This document shows, piece by piece, positions 18,461 through 29,300 of a stretch of DNA of 64,000 nt; position 1 is the first letter of the stretch; each line of letters opens with the position of its first letter. The stretch comes from Trileptium ribeirensis (lineage: Eukaryota > Nematoda > Enoplea > Enoplida > Thoracostomopsidae). Below the pieces are notes generated by a model. It did no database searches and was not told the DNA's origin. It was given only the letters and a program-made list of their open reading frames with translations. Location of the stretch: NCBI GenBank assembly GCA_030248225.1, contig JASANE010019372.1, forward strand, positions 24,757-88,756, in the 5' to 3' direction. Both the position numbers and the translations under genes were made by a program.

Positions 18461-20410
18461 CTAGCTCAGCTCTGCCTCAAATTCCTTCTCCATGACTTGC
18501 TGGAGCGTGTGGCCATTCACGCATTGACCCAACAACTCCATGAGGAGTTCCAACGAAGCAAGAGCCACTGGATCGAGGTACAATCCAGTTACACGATGGT
18601 CGATAGGGGAGGCCATACCTAGGATGCTGCTCAACATAGCGGAGTCTCGTTGAAGCGCTGCGTCCTCACTACATTCGAAGCGAACATCGAAAAGCCTACT
18701 TAGGTTGTTCAATTGCTCCATGGCTAACACAACTCTCCTATAGAAAAGAGCCTGTGGTTGTAGTACCACAGATTGTCCAAAGTCAGCGTTTATCTCACCT
18801 GCTCTAAATTTGATCGGAATAAGGCATTCCGCTACGAAGGGGTTCGAATTCTCAGCTATTTCGATGCGCGGATATTGATAATTCGAGGTCTCGGCATGAT
18901 CGGTAGAGATGGCAAACAGTGCGTCTGATCCCGCAATGCGATTCCGTTCACTCGCTGTCAGTGAGCGAACGTGTCCTCGTTCAATCGGAAGGTCATTAGT
19001 AAGATAAAGTCCATACATGCTGTGCAATTGCTCATCTAGTCGACGTGATCGTTCGTCATTAGCGTCCTGTACAAAGTCAAGTAATTGTCTTCGTCCCATA
19101 CAAGGGTCCGAATGTTCACTGACTATGATTACGGATTCCTCCGAATTACCCGGAGACATACTAGGTCTCCCTTCGACGGATTCGTCCTCAGCTGTCTTAA
19201 ATTTCTTAAGCGGGCTATCCGAATTACCCGAGGGCATACAAGGTACCTCTTCGACGGATCCCAAAATACTGCTAGAAATGTTAGACAAAGTGTCAGAGGA
19301 CTCACCTAAATTACCCGGGCGCATACGCGGCAACCCTTCGATAGGTTCCTCCACGGCACTATTGTCCAACCGAGCCAATCTTAACTCGCTCGCGTCTAAC
19401 GACTCATCCTCATCACTATCGTCTTCGGTGGTCTCATCCTCCTCATCCTCGCTGGTGGTATCATCAGCGTCTTTGGAGCGGATCGACAAATGGCTTGTTC
19501 GCAGGCTCAAGTCAACACCTTCATCCGATGGTGCTCGCTGTACCACATTGTTTCGGCGCGTTTCCCACGCCCCTTCACGGTGCCACTCACGTACGTCGGG
19601 GGTAGGTTCACGTCGGTACCAAGCAGCGTTCGCATCTTCCCAATTCGCCCAAAACTCTTCGTCGCTCAATAGTTGTTCCTCGTCGAGTTCGCTATCACTG
19701 GCTTCGTCGTAACTGTTGTCAGAGTCATCCAGAACGTTGGTTATTTCATACTCAGGCTCATTATCCTGCTCATCCTCAAAATCACTAAGTGCATGTGCAG
19801 TGGTTTGACTTAGATTAGACACTTTCGCTTCGCCTAAATGATTCGCTTCGCTTGCTGTGGATCCACGTCGTTCAAATAGGAGTTCAATAGACTCCCTCAA
19901 TTCACTATTCTTCTGTTCAACAACATCATCAACCGCATCAACTTCATTACACAAGTCATTGAAAGAAGTTAGCTCATCATGGGGAACGTTACTGCCGCTT
20001 GGCGCAACGGAAGCCTCACAATGCGATGGACGGCCTTTATTTGCCACTCCGCCATCAACATCCCCATATCTGGGCAGACCCCGGACAATACTTTCAGCCC
20101 CAACGATCATGTCCGCTTCATCGGTGCGAACGGTCGCGAACCCGCTGCTACCTCTGCTTGGATATAGGTGACAAGGGCGGCCCCGATCAGCATCAAGGAA
20201 GGACCCAATGACCGTGGAACCCCTTGCCAATGAGGTCGGGAAAGTCACCTCAAGTCCATCAGTGCTATAATTGGCCGGTTCAAAATAGCACTCAATTACA
20301 TCAACATCACTTCCATCATTATCCATCATAAATTCTCTAAGACTGCAAGCGCGACTTAACTTAGGCAAATCAGCAAGTTCATACGACACACAATTCTCAT
20401 CATCACACAA
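18461..20410 (-). CDS. Large acidic low-complexity protein, unknown function
   Basis: About 650 residues, dominated by Asp, Glu and Ser, with long runs such as TTSEDEEDETTEDDSDEDE near 318-336. A short phrase of the type E-E/G-x-P-x-M-x-x-G-N recurs at about residues 353-367, 386-396 and 411-422. The last 150 residues are less biased and may fold. The first codon as drawn is a TTG; the frame is open further upstream and lies one base back from the gag-linked acidic frame ending at 20,464. Expression by a -1 shift or a lost base is possible. It lies between gag and env in the same orientation and follows the element's codon use, so it belongs to the element. No enzyme, zinc or membrane motif is seen. 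A role in particle assembly or chromatin binding would be speculation. Confidence 0.6.
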   Translation of the reverse strand: MCDDENCVSYELADLPKLSRACSLREFMMDNDGSDVDVIECYFEPANYSTDGLEVTFPTSLARGSTVIGSFLDADRGRPCHLYPSRGSSGFATVRTDEADMIVGAESIVRGLPRYGDVDGGVANKGRPSHCEASVAPSGSNVPHDELTSFNDLCNEVDAVDDVVEQKNSELRESIELLFERRGSTASEANHLGEAKVSNLSQTTAHALSDFEDEQDNEPEYEITNVLDDSDNSYDEASDSELDEEQLLSDEEFWANWEDANAAWYRREPTPDVREWHREGAWETRRNNVVQRAPSDEGVDLSLRTSHLSIRSKDADDTTSEDEEDETTEDDSDEDESLDASELRLARLDNSAVEEPIEGLPRMRPGNLGESSDTLSNISSSILGSVEEVPCMPSGNSDSPLKKFKTAEDESVEGRPSMSPGNSEESVIIVSEHSDPCMGRRQLLDFVQDANDERSRRLDEQLHSMYGLYLTNDLPIERGHVRSLTASERNRIAGSDALFAISTDHAETSNYQYPRIEIAENSNPFVAECLIPIKFRAGEINADFGQSVVLQPQALFYRRVVLAMEQLNNLSRLFDVRFECSEDAALQRDSAMLSSILGMASPIDHRVTGLYLDPVALASLELLMELLGQCVNGHTLQQVMEKEFEAELS

Positions 20411-20463
20411 GGGACGACCCGCGCGGCGGTCCGACCCACATACTACATCATACGACCTATAAT

Positions 20464-20910
20464 TTAGAACGGAACTAGGGATGGCGACTCTGATGAGGCC
20501 TCTACATCGTCGGACCTAACCTCCATCGTTCCTGACCTTCCATCGGTCTCTAAAAGCTCCATGGGTGTCTCACACGACGACCCGTATCGATCCATATCTT
20601 CTTGAGCCATATCGACGTCCTCGGCTTCCCTGCCGGAATAATCATCAACAACATCCACCACACTCTCTATGGGATGGCCAGCCACAGAGGAGGAAAATAA
20701 TAATAACAATGGCTCAACTACATCAACATCATCATCCACATTCCTCGCAGTCATCTCCAAAGAGCTGGGGGTTCCGGAATTCCCCCTTGAGGTGATTCCC
20801 TGGGGACTGCCGGCAATAAAATCATCACTTTCCTTACACTCACTTAACCTATAATTTTCAACATAACCATTTTCCAATTCTTCACAAATCTCGACGCTAC
20901 CATCACTACC
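20464..20910 (-). CDS. Acidic continuation of the gag frame
   Basis: Directly after the TAA that ends gag (20,911-20,913) the same frame stays open for 148 codons and gives an acidic, Ser-rich peptide with D-D-D-V-D-V-V-E-P-type patches. Its composition matches both the gag C-terminus and the next acidic frame (18,461-20,410). I read it as a bridge from gag into the acidic region, interrupted by one stop and one frame change near 20,460. No domain is recognised. Confidence 0.5.
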   Translation of the reverse strand, partial: GSDGSVEICEELENGYVENYRLSECKESDDFIAGSPQGITSRGNSGTPSSLEMTARNVDDDVDVVEPLLLLFSSSVAGHPIESVVDVVDDYSGREAEDVDMAQEDMDRYGSSCETPMELLETDGRSGTMEVRSDDVEASSESPSLVPF

Positions 20911-23103
20911 TTACAATGCAATCAACGTTCGTTCGTTCGTTCCGGGCCTGCGCATGGCCGGACGGTTCGATTGGTCGACCTGTCGCTCGCCTCGCGGTTC
21001 GCTCTTCAAATCGCTCGCAGACACATATACAAGTGGATCGAAACCTGCGCTAGGCACGTCCACACACGACATATACAATCCCTCTCCCGAATAACCCTCT
21101 TTTTGGTATTTTCTATTTTCAGTGCTATATACAGTGCTAGTGCTTTCGTCCAAGTGCTGTTCATAGTCGGCGTCCGTTAGACTCAATGTCCTACCTTCGG
21201 GACTGCCAATCGGTATGAATGGACTACAACTCCGAGGAAGACGCGCGGCGCCAGCCCAAGGAGCGGTCGTAATCACGTTCAGATGCCTCTCAACGAATCC
21301 CTCTGTCCCCTCAGAAAAGTCCATGTTATCGTCGTCTCGGTTCACTTCGTATCCATCGTTGTCGTACTGCGGTTCTTCAGCAATTGCAATAGCATTCACT
21401 CGTCCGGTCGGGGCGCTATATCCTAGCTTACCCTGGATGATGCCGAGTTCGCGACTGAGCACATCTAAACGGTGGGTGGTGGCTGGGCTGGGGTCACGAT
21501 TGCCTTTCGTTTGCGAAGCACTACAGTTTAGCTGGTATCGGCGGCGCTCTCCTGCACCTCCGTTCCTATTTCCTCCGTTTCCTACATACTGACGGTTAGA
21601 CTGTTGCTGTGGACCTATATTGCGCTCGAACTGCGGTCGCTCATTAGCGACTCTCTGGTATCCATTAGTCTGTCCTTGCCGGTTGTTATACATAGCGGGT
21701 TGTCGGTTACCTGCGTAGTCTCTACTTCCGCGAGCATTATTAGCAAAACCTGGGGGTGAGCGGTTACACTGATATCCTGGTTGATTTAAGCTCAGGCGGT
21801 TTCCTCCATTATTCCATCCTACATTATTTCGGTGGCCATCTCCGGTCTCGAAGCGGCGAGGCGGAGGCTGCTGAGGACCTCCACGGCCCATAGGATAGTT
21901 ATCGTTTCGTGGATAGGCTCCTCCGTAGTTCCTCGGTTGGTACTGCATTGGCTCTCGACGTATAGCGCCAGAAGCATAAACTGGTACCGGTTCGGCATTG
22001 CGCGGTACGTTGTTAGCGGCCGGCGGATAGCGTGCGGGATGCGGGCAGTCGCGCATGACATGTCCTAATTCTCCACAGCGATAGCAAGTGATATGCGGTA
22101 TCGGCAGGCACGGTGGCGCAGCAGGCGAGCCTGGCACGAACGGCGGCGCAAGTGCATTTAGTTGGCGCGTGTTTTCAGCTCGTTTGTCGATTACGTCTAA
22201 CAATCGACTAATTGTGTCGCTATTACTATTGTTTGCCTTACGGTGTTCTTCAATCATGGTCTGGAGTTGTGTGATCAGACCTTCACCTCCCTCCTCAAGG
22301 AGCGAGTTCACTGTTTTGGTGCGGGGATTACTAGTAACCGAAGCGTCCGGATCGGGGCAAGCAGCATTTGCGTCCTCATACCGCTTAGCAACAGCTACCG
22401 TATCGCGAAATGTCTCGCACTCGTGGATCTGATTAAGGACCTGCCTGCGCACTTCGGGTCGTAAACCCCCTTGAAAGAACATGCGTAGCATGGTGTCCCG
22501 TTGCTCCTCCTCCATATCAGGGAAGGCACGATCACACAACTTCTGCAGTTCTAAACCATACATAGCAACTGGTTCGTTCGCTCCTTGTTGCCTAGTGCAA
22601 AGTCCTGATAGTGATTTCTCAGGTCTACGGGAAGATGAAAACAATAGAAAACTCTGACGCTTCGCCGGTGGAAGGCCTTCGAAGGCCTCCCTTGCCGGTC
22701 CACGCTAGAGAGCAGGTACACAAATTAACTTTCGGCGATCGTCCCAACCATTGGCGTTAGCGAGACGATTATACATACGAACCCAGTCTTCGAAATCCTG
22801 ACCTCCAGGTTCCCCATCAAAGGTCGGCATGTCCCTTAACGGTATCATAGGAGGACCAGTGGACTGGGTGGTTAAGTGGTGTTAAATCGCATTCGTGGCA
22901 CTTGCGTCCGCGCCGAGCGCTTCGGCAAATTCTCCACGACGCAAGTGTCCAGTGGGTCGAGGTGGCGGCGGCGTCAACGGTGGCTCGCCGGCAGTTACGG
23001 TCGGTCGAGTTCTAGTCCGTATAGTGTCCTCCATCGGTCCGTCCGTCGCACCGAAGAAGTCACTCGTCTCCAAGTCTCCGTTATGATTTACGTTTGAGTC
23101 CAT
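20911..23103 (-). pseudogene. gag: Gag: capsid and nucleocapsid, two in-frame stops
   Basis: The frame begins at ATG 23,101-23,103. A Pro-rich N-terminus of 73 codons ends at TAA 22,882-22,884. The same frame resumes with a retrotransposon Gag N-terminal signature (PTFDGEP, then F-E-D-W) and meets TAG at 22,705-22,707. It then continues unbroken to TAA 20,911-20,913. The capsid region ends near residue 120 of the last segment. A single CCHC knuckle, CYRCGELGHVMRDC, lies at residues 187-200, followed by a long Asn/Gly/Arg/Gln-rich RNA-binding region. The protein forms the particle shell and packages RNA. With the stops read as sense codons it would have about 730 residues, longer than usual for gypsy Gag. 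Two stops make this copy a likely pseudogene unless they are read through. Confidence 0.85.
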
Positions 23104-24032
23104 TTGTGTAAGAGTAGGTTCTCGATTTCAGTGGATAATTACGTGTACTTGTTGATCGAGAGTCTGGCGTCAAACTAGCAGCAAAAAGGTACCAAATCAG
23201 GGCGTAAAATCTCGTACGAATCACAGCAAAAAAATGTGTTATTGCCGGTGTAAACGATCACGTTAGTGGTAGACCAAACTACCTTGGCTTACTAAGCTGA
23301 ATAGCCAAAATAAACCACCCTACCCGGTTGTCGATAAAGAAACGCAACGGTCCCGGTCAGCAACTGAGACAGCCAGGTAAATCCAACAGAATGAACACTG
23401 AAAGCCGAGAGGTTAAACAAAACAACACGTTCAAACTACACAACGATAACCAAAGTACGGTGTACAAATGAGGTTTATACACAAAAGTAAATACGCAAAG
23501 AAAATTTAATATAAACAAAATTAAAGATTACAGCGTTCCGTAGGCAGTGTCCAAATATCTTCCGAACCGATCGTCCAGTGGGCAAAAGTCAATCCGTAGC
23601 GCAGCAACCAATAGTCCAACGGTAAGGCAGCGTCCGTGTGACAACCAGCAGTACACCGTCGAGCGAGCAATACAACTGTTACGCGGCGGTCCAAAAATCG
23701 TAGCAACGAGAAACGCAACGTCCCGAAAATAACAGCCGGATCGAGTGAAAGTTCGACGGAGCGAAAGGTCGATCAAGTGTCCCAAGGTCGCAGAGCGATA
23801 AATAGTTCCAGTCAGTCGTCGTTCGTCAGGTAATACGATTGTTCGGTCACTTCCGATAACGTAGACCAAGGCCAAATAGTCAACAGGCTAACGGTTGATA
23901 ACAAATGTGTCGACGGCGAACGGCGGCGTAGAATAAAATTGGCGTACGATAAAATTGTAGCACACAAGGCGGTATTAATTTCACAAATGAATCGGCGAAT
24001 TAGTATAGATCGATAACGATTTAATGAGTTAA

Positions 24033-24242
24033 TTAAATAGTTAAGCACGCTAATAACGCAAAGCCCCTGAAATAGTGCCCCATGGTTTGGTACACTCGAG
24101 AGCCACAGTACTCGACGGGACCACCGACAGCAACACGAGCTGCCACCCTTACACGTACGTCCGCAACGAGAGCTAGCGTCAGGAGCAGAATATAAATAGT
24201 GACCAAACAAAGGCACAAAACAATACGATTCACAAAAGCCAT
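24033..24242 (-). CDS. Possible small leader peptide with hydrophobic N-terminus
   Basis: ATG at 24,240-24,242 starts about 69 residues whose first 30 are strongly hydrophobic (VLCLCLVTIYILLLTLALVA). They could be a signal peptide or membrane segment; a short Val/Ala/Arg-rich part and a Tyr/Gly-rich tail follow. It lies in the leader ahead of gag. It might be an upstream reading frame or a first exon for a spliced message. No homologue is recognised, and a chance frame is quite possible. Confidence 0.25.
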   Translation of the reverse strand: MAFVNRIVLCLCLVTIYILLLTLALVADVRVRVAARVAVGGPVEYCGSRVYQTMGHYFRGFALLACLTI

Positions 24243-24349
24243 AGAAGCATATATTAGTACAGACAAGACTGGATGACCATTGACACACCACGAATGGTAC
24301 TTCTAGGTGCAAAAGGTCCACATGAAGGTAGAAACTGAACTTATACGAA

Positions 24350-24360
24350 ATTTACCTGCA
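24350..24360 (-). promoter_or_regulatory. Candidate splice donor in the leader
   Basis: On the minus strand the sequence reads TGCAG|GTAAATTT, with the cut between 24,356 and 24,355. It is a good donor consensus and lies just before the leader frames, where retroviruses place the donor for env message. No matching acceptor is proven; the gap before env (18,154-18,460) is the natural place to look. Confidence 0.3.
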
Positions 24361-24550
24361 ATAATTTCAGGATTTCTACTGGTAATCAGAGTCACTATTA
24401 CCATTGGACGAAATGGGCGCCGCTAACGAACTACCCTCGGCATATGGTTTAGACGAAAGCTTCAGACTCACTGCGTGAGGTTTAAATGAAAATTTGCTCT
24501 CTCACGGCCTGTGATTTGAACCAAATTTTAACTCACTACATGGGGTTTAA

Positions 24551-24571
24551 ATGACAATTTACGCCTTACCA
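24551..24571 (-). promoter_or_regulatory. Candidate primer binding site
   Basis: Immediately after the proposed LTR end (CA on the minus strand at 24,572-24,573) the minus strand reads TGGTAAGGCGTAAATTG. Starting with TGG next to a terminal CA is the normal arrangement for tRNA priming. I do not recognise the matching tRNA. A second TGG-led candidate lies near 24,402. Confidence 0.35.
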
Positions 24572-26221
24572 TGTAGCCCCCATACGTTGTAATAACCGGT
24601 GACGCAGCTGCATGGCGCAACTTCCTAACACCATGCCCATACGACCCCGGCTATCGTAACCTCAAGGGTGGACCGTGAATACTAAATTTTAATCCTATTC
24701 TTGGTCAGACCCAAGAAGCTACGCACCTTAGCAGGCCGCAGGCGCGCTTCACGGGGTGTGTTCGGACCCCGCCCGAAGGGTTGCGCACGTGTCTAGTATC
24801 GGGTACGATTTCTGAGGTCCCCCAGGAAGGCTAGCACCGACACCTCCTCGCAGGTAATGGAGCCTAGCCGCTATTCCCTATCTTAAACTCATCGGAAGTT
24901 GTTTAGTTCTGTTTTACTGTGGGAAATGTTGAACTAAAATGTGAAAGTGTCTCTAGAAATTTGAAGCTCAAGATAAATTACCTGGTTAAAAATCACGGTA
25001 TGCTCCGTGTTAGAGCATTGACCTATGTGACCCCCACAGGGTTCCGACGAGCCCTGAGTGTTTTAATGTCGGATTATCAATGGTGTGGCCTGCGCTTTTC
25101 AATGGATTCTATTTCGATGAAATTAGTCAAAATCCCTATTGAACTTTTCACGTTATTGCCAGGAACGAGTTAACTTTTTCAACTGTATTTCTCAGATTTT
25201 ACTCCTTGATTCCAGGGAAACACGAAATAGATTTGATAGAAGGCCCTGCTCGTCAGGGCTTGCGACATTCTCGTACACAAGCCATGGCGAACAGGGTCTG
25301 CTCGTCCGAGCGGACAAACCAGAAAAGCATAATGTCCTATCGTCTCGGTATCGAAGAAGACTATAGTCGGCGTGTCAAGATACAACGTTTATTTACAAAG
25401 ATCAAAGCTTATTGATGGGACGAGTGTTCCAAAAAAAGCCTAATAGTATCTTGCTGTGGTCGCGACAGTCCAGCACAGTGTGGCGGCACGGGGCGTTGAA
25501 AGGAGAACGGGCGAGGAGCGTGCAGATATTCGCCAAGTTGCGAACTAGGGGCGGTTATCCCTGCTTCACTCAATGCTAGCGAACTACTCAGCTATGAGGC
25601 GCAATAAGCAGGGGCCCTAGAGTGCTTCTGAAAACGCTCCTTAATGCATGTCGCGCTGGGCGACGGATACTTAAGATGGGCGGAGGGAAAAAGCGGTGTT
25701 CGGACTGAATACGCGAGCTCTACATCTTGGTTGGAACACTGCTCAAAACAGCCCCGACTATAGAATCTGACGAAGGGGCGTCTGATCGTTTATCCTCAAG
25801 GTACACTTGCATTAATGCCTATCACTACTTTCATCCTATTAGATTTGACGACCTCACCTACCTAGCGGTACGACTGACCGAACGACCGTGGGTAGGGGCT
25901 AACTAATCCGGTTTCGTAGCGGTAGGGCCAGTTATAACGCGGGACGACTCTACATGATTCCCTAATCGGTCTCTGGGTCGCCCTCTAGAGGCGAGCCTGA
26001 TTATTTTAGTTATAGATTTGTTTCCCTAGTGGTATTTCGTTGGGGGGGCATGTTTAACGGGCTGAGAGGATCGAGCCGGGGCACGACTCGACCTCATTCA
26101 TTACCTTAGGGGCCGTTTTGGATGGTCGGGACAGGGGCGACCGGCCCCGGACGCCTCTGCATCTTTTGTTTTGTCTCTTTATCGTTTGTCTTTGGCCTCT
26201 CTCTAACGACTATTTTCTTTT

Positions 26222-26267
26222 ACACTGCACTGTTGCAGTGTCTCAACTGCACTGTCGTGCAGTTGAG
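26222..26267. other. Two back-to-back perfect hairpins
   Basis: ACACTGCA/TGCAGTGT with a 4-base loop (26,222-26,241) is followed with no gap by an 11-bp perfect stem, CTCAACTGCAC and its complement, with loop TGTC (26,242-26,267). They lie inside the LTR; similar stems occur at 25,244-25,262, 26,687-26,711, 28,850-28,880 and 29,225-29,246. Confidence 0.75.
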
Positions 26268-26300
26268 TTATCACCGACTCAATAATAAAAGTCGATGTGT

Positions 26301-26385
26301 TCCTATGGCTGAATGGTTAAGACATGTAAAACTGCAGCGGACTTGAATTCTCCGTGCAGGTTCAACTCATAGTACGGGAAATGCA
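26301..26385 (+). repeat. tRNA-Ser-like sequence inside the LTR
   Basis: It has a good A-box (TGGCTGAATGGTTAAGAC), an anticodon-loop-like CTTGAAT (UGA, serine) and a B-box-like GGTTCAACTC. The T stem does not pair and the acceptor is imperfect, so it is a relic or tRNA-derived repeat. It lies antisense to the retroelement. Confidence 0.35.
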
Positions 26386-29300
26386 GCTCGCTGCTACTGA
26401 AAATACAGAAAAGATGAAACCTGGCATACATAGTACATAGCCTAACGGGCACTCATGATAAATAGTGAAACCTGGCTAAACTCAGCGATCGACTCGCTCC
26501 AAAAGGAAAAAAGGGTTTTGCACTAGCCCGGTTTGGGGCCGAAATGGCCAGGACGAGGAGGTAAGTATTCTTTATTTTTTGAAAATCCTAAAATTTTGTT
26601 TGAAGGCGGGGACACAATGTGTTTCTCCCGCATAGGCGGTTTCTAGTGATGGCGCAGGCGCAAGCTCTTAATTTTATCTCTTTTAGACAATGGTCCCGAG
26701 CGAAGACCATTGCGTAGTGCATAGGTGAACGTCGGTAAATCTCGTCTGGCGTGTTGCAATTAAACGATGCACCATCGTCCCAGGTCAATGTCGGCGAAAT
26801 TTTGCTCAGCTGGGGGCGTGTTCTTCCAGCTGATTTCGATTACACGGGGACAAGGGGACACCTACAGGTATTCCGGTCAGTCGTCCTAATGAAAAGAGCG
26901 TACAGATAAGGTGCCTACCGAGTAGGTCGTTTAAGTGTTGTGAAATTAAGTTCAAACATCTGAGTAAAATGATTCCGAGACAACATTCCGTGAAAGCAGC
27001 AAAGACCTTAAGCTCAAGTTAGCGTCCCTAGAATTTGTTTAGTCTTTTGAGATCCCAAATTTTCTTAACTCGAGGAAATAGAAGAAATTTTGAGGGCTTT
27101 CTAAAGCCCGACGGAGGCTAGTCCTCCGTCCCTAAGCTGCGTTTCTGTCCAAGCCCAAACATGGTATGGGCGTTGAACGCTAAGCTATAAGTTTGTAAAC
27201 CATAAGAACAAACCATCGAATAATTCCCTATTTTCTGTGCATGCACGTTCACGAAATTTTAACGTGGTCGGCTCAGTATAATTCGTTGATCCGAACTCAA
27301 AAGAAGCAAGTCATGTAAAACCTGGACGAGAAGCGTCCATTTTGTTGTGCCTTACCTAAGACCACGGTGAATCAGCAAGACTTCGAATTAGACGAATGGT
27401 CCTCACAGTGCTCTGCACTAACGTGCCCTAAATCGCCTAACGCCTCCTACGTCGGAACTCGATTCTAGAGGTTGATTCCAGTTAAGATCGTGTGTAGCGT
27501 TTCTGAGGGGACGGGGTGGGTGAAACCTGAACGCGATTGATTCTACTTAGGGGCGAGGAAACATGCTACGTTCATGAAATATTTAAGGGAATGGCCTGTT
27601 ACTCTTTATCCGGCAGGGAAACTAAACCCCTGCATCCACTAAGCCTTCAAGTACTTACGAACTTTGATCCCTGGGGCAGCACCAGCTGAACCCCCTTCGC
27701 GAAGTATACACCTACGCGGAAACCTTTGTCCATCGAATCGATCCGAAGCAAAAGCGAAAAGCCAAAGAAAACAGAGCCATATGAAAACTAAACACAGAAA
27801 ATAGTGCGTCGGAGCCGGTCAGTAAAGTCGACCGAACTCCACGCTGTCGAAGTCCAACTGATTCCAAGATTCGACGCGTTGGTCGTAACCTCGAAATTTC
27901 TGCCTATATGTTACGATGGCGATTTTGTCGCCGTCCAATCGTTGGCGACTTCTTGACGCCCACTTTTTTGGGTTTTCTGTCCAGTGTCCAATTGGGGACA
28001 CTTCCGGAAATTGAAATCTTGACGGCTACCGTAAACCGTCGATGTCCTTAAAGAGAGTCGGCTTCAATTAAATTTGCCGACTTTAAGTTTGAATCTTCCG
28101 AGTACTCGGAAGTTGACCATCTGTGGTTTTAGTCCAAATTTTCCCAAGAAAAATCAATTTTGAAGTTCCTATTTCCCGTCCTCATCGCCGGATGTCCAGC
28201 GAAATCGGATCCTAAAATCACAATGTTCGAACAATTTCCGGTCGCAACTTAACTTAAACTATTACGACTACTTTAGGGACACGCAACTTCCTTCTTCAAC
28301 CCAATTAGCGTGCCAATCTGTTTGAATTTTGATTGTTCAACCCTCCCAACTCGTCCTAATTCGGCGGCGATCGACTTGGTCTTTGTTGTCCTCAACTTGC
28401 CGCCATCCTAATTAAGCTAAATCTAACTTAGCAGGTGACCCTCGTTCATGAGGACAGTCGAAAACGTCGAAAAGAACCGAGCTAATTTGAAATTTGTACG
28501 CTAATGCCGGTACCTCGAAGTCTCGCCGGGGGAAACCGACGACGCGAGAACGTCCGTCTCGAGGCCAGAGACGGGGCTAACCTTAACCTACTCCTAACCG
28601 GTCAGGGGTCCTGCTTCAAAGCTCCTAGGGTCTGCGGGAGGGCCCTAAAGTCGCCCCCCGTTCGTCCTATCCGTCCACGTTTCGTCCGTCCGTAAAACTC
28701 TGAAATTTAACAAATTTTAGTACGTGGTGTCCTTGTTCGTCCGTCCTTATGTTATGTCCTTACATAAATATATATATATTATATACATATATCTACACAC
28801 ACACATATACACACAAAGACTAACACTACACACATCAGACGGGATGGCGTCCTGAGCGACAGAAAGGTCGCTCAGGATAAACACAAACGCAAAGCACATC
28901 AAACACAACAACAACAATGACGACAAAAGAAAACCGACCAGAAACGTCGGTTAGAGAGAGAACGAGGACAAAAGCGAAATGACAACGAGGACACGAGGCG
29001 GGCGTGGGAAGGGAGCGGGACAGGGGGAATCCGGGATGATTTTCAAGGGGCTAGGGTCAGATTCGATCTCAGGACGGAAAACGGGGTCGATTGATACCAA
29101 ACACAAGGGGGTGGACTTAGTAACGGGTCGGAATCCACTCATGGGTTCTGTTATGTATTGGTATGGGGAGCTTTAGCGGGCTCTCCTGCGTTAGCGGATG
29201 GGCGAAGCGACGCCCGCCGGGTATCGTTGGACTCACCGTCCAACGGCGATTTGAACGAGGGGTGATATCGCTACTGGGGCGATAGGAGTAAAAACGGTAC

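Larger units (their letters stand above)
23104..24571 (-). other. Retroelement leader between LTR and gag
   Basis: About 1.47 kb separates the proposed LTR end from the gag ATG. It contains two overlapping minus-strand frames of 115 and 169 codons (23,528-23,875 and 23,812-24,321) that have no recognisable domain, plus the short frame listed separately at 24,033-24,242. A sequence matching a splice donor lies at 24,350-24,360. Packaging signals would be expected here but cannot be identified by eye. Confidence 0.5.

Noticed and set aside
19017..20211. Long Ser-rich plus-strand frames opposite the acidic region
   Set aside because: Ser-rich shadows arise automatically from GAC/GAG/GAT-rich codons on the other strand.
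7750..23103. Stop-codon reassignment as the explanation for in-frame stops
   Set aside because: All three stop types occur inside frames, so a single reassigned codon cannot explain them.
23528..24321. Two overlapping leader frames as real proteins
   Set aside because: They overlap each other, start with non-ATG codons as drawn and show no domain; only the short hydrophobic frame was kept, at low confidence.
26301..26385. Functional serine tRNA gene
   Set aside because: The T stem does not pair and the acceptor is imperfect.
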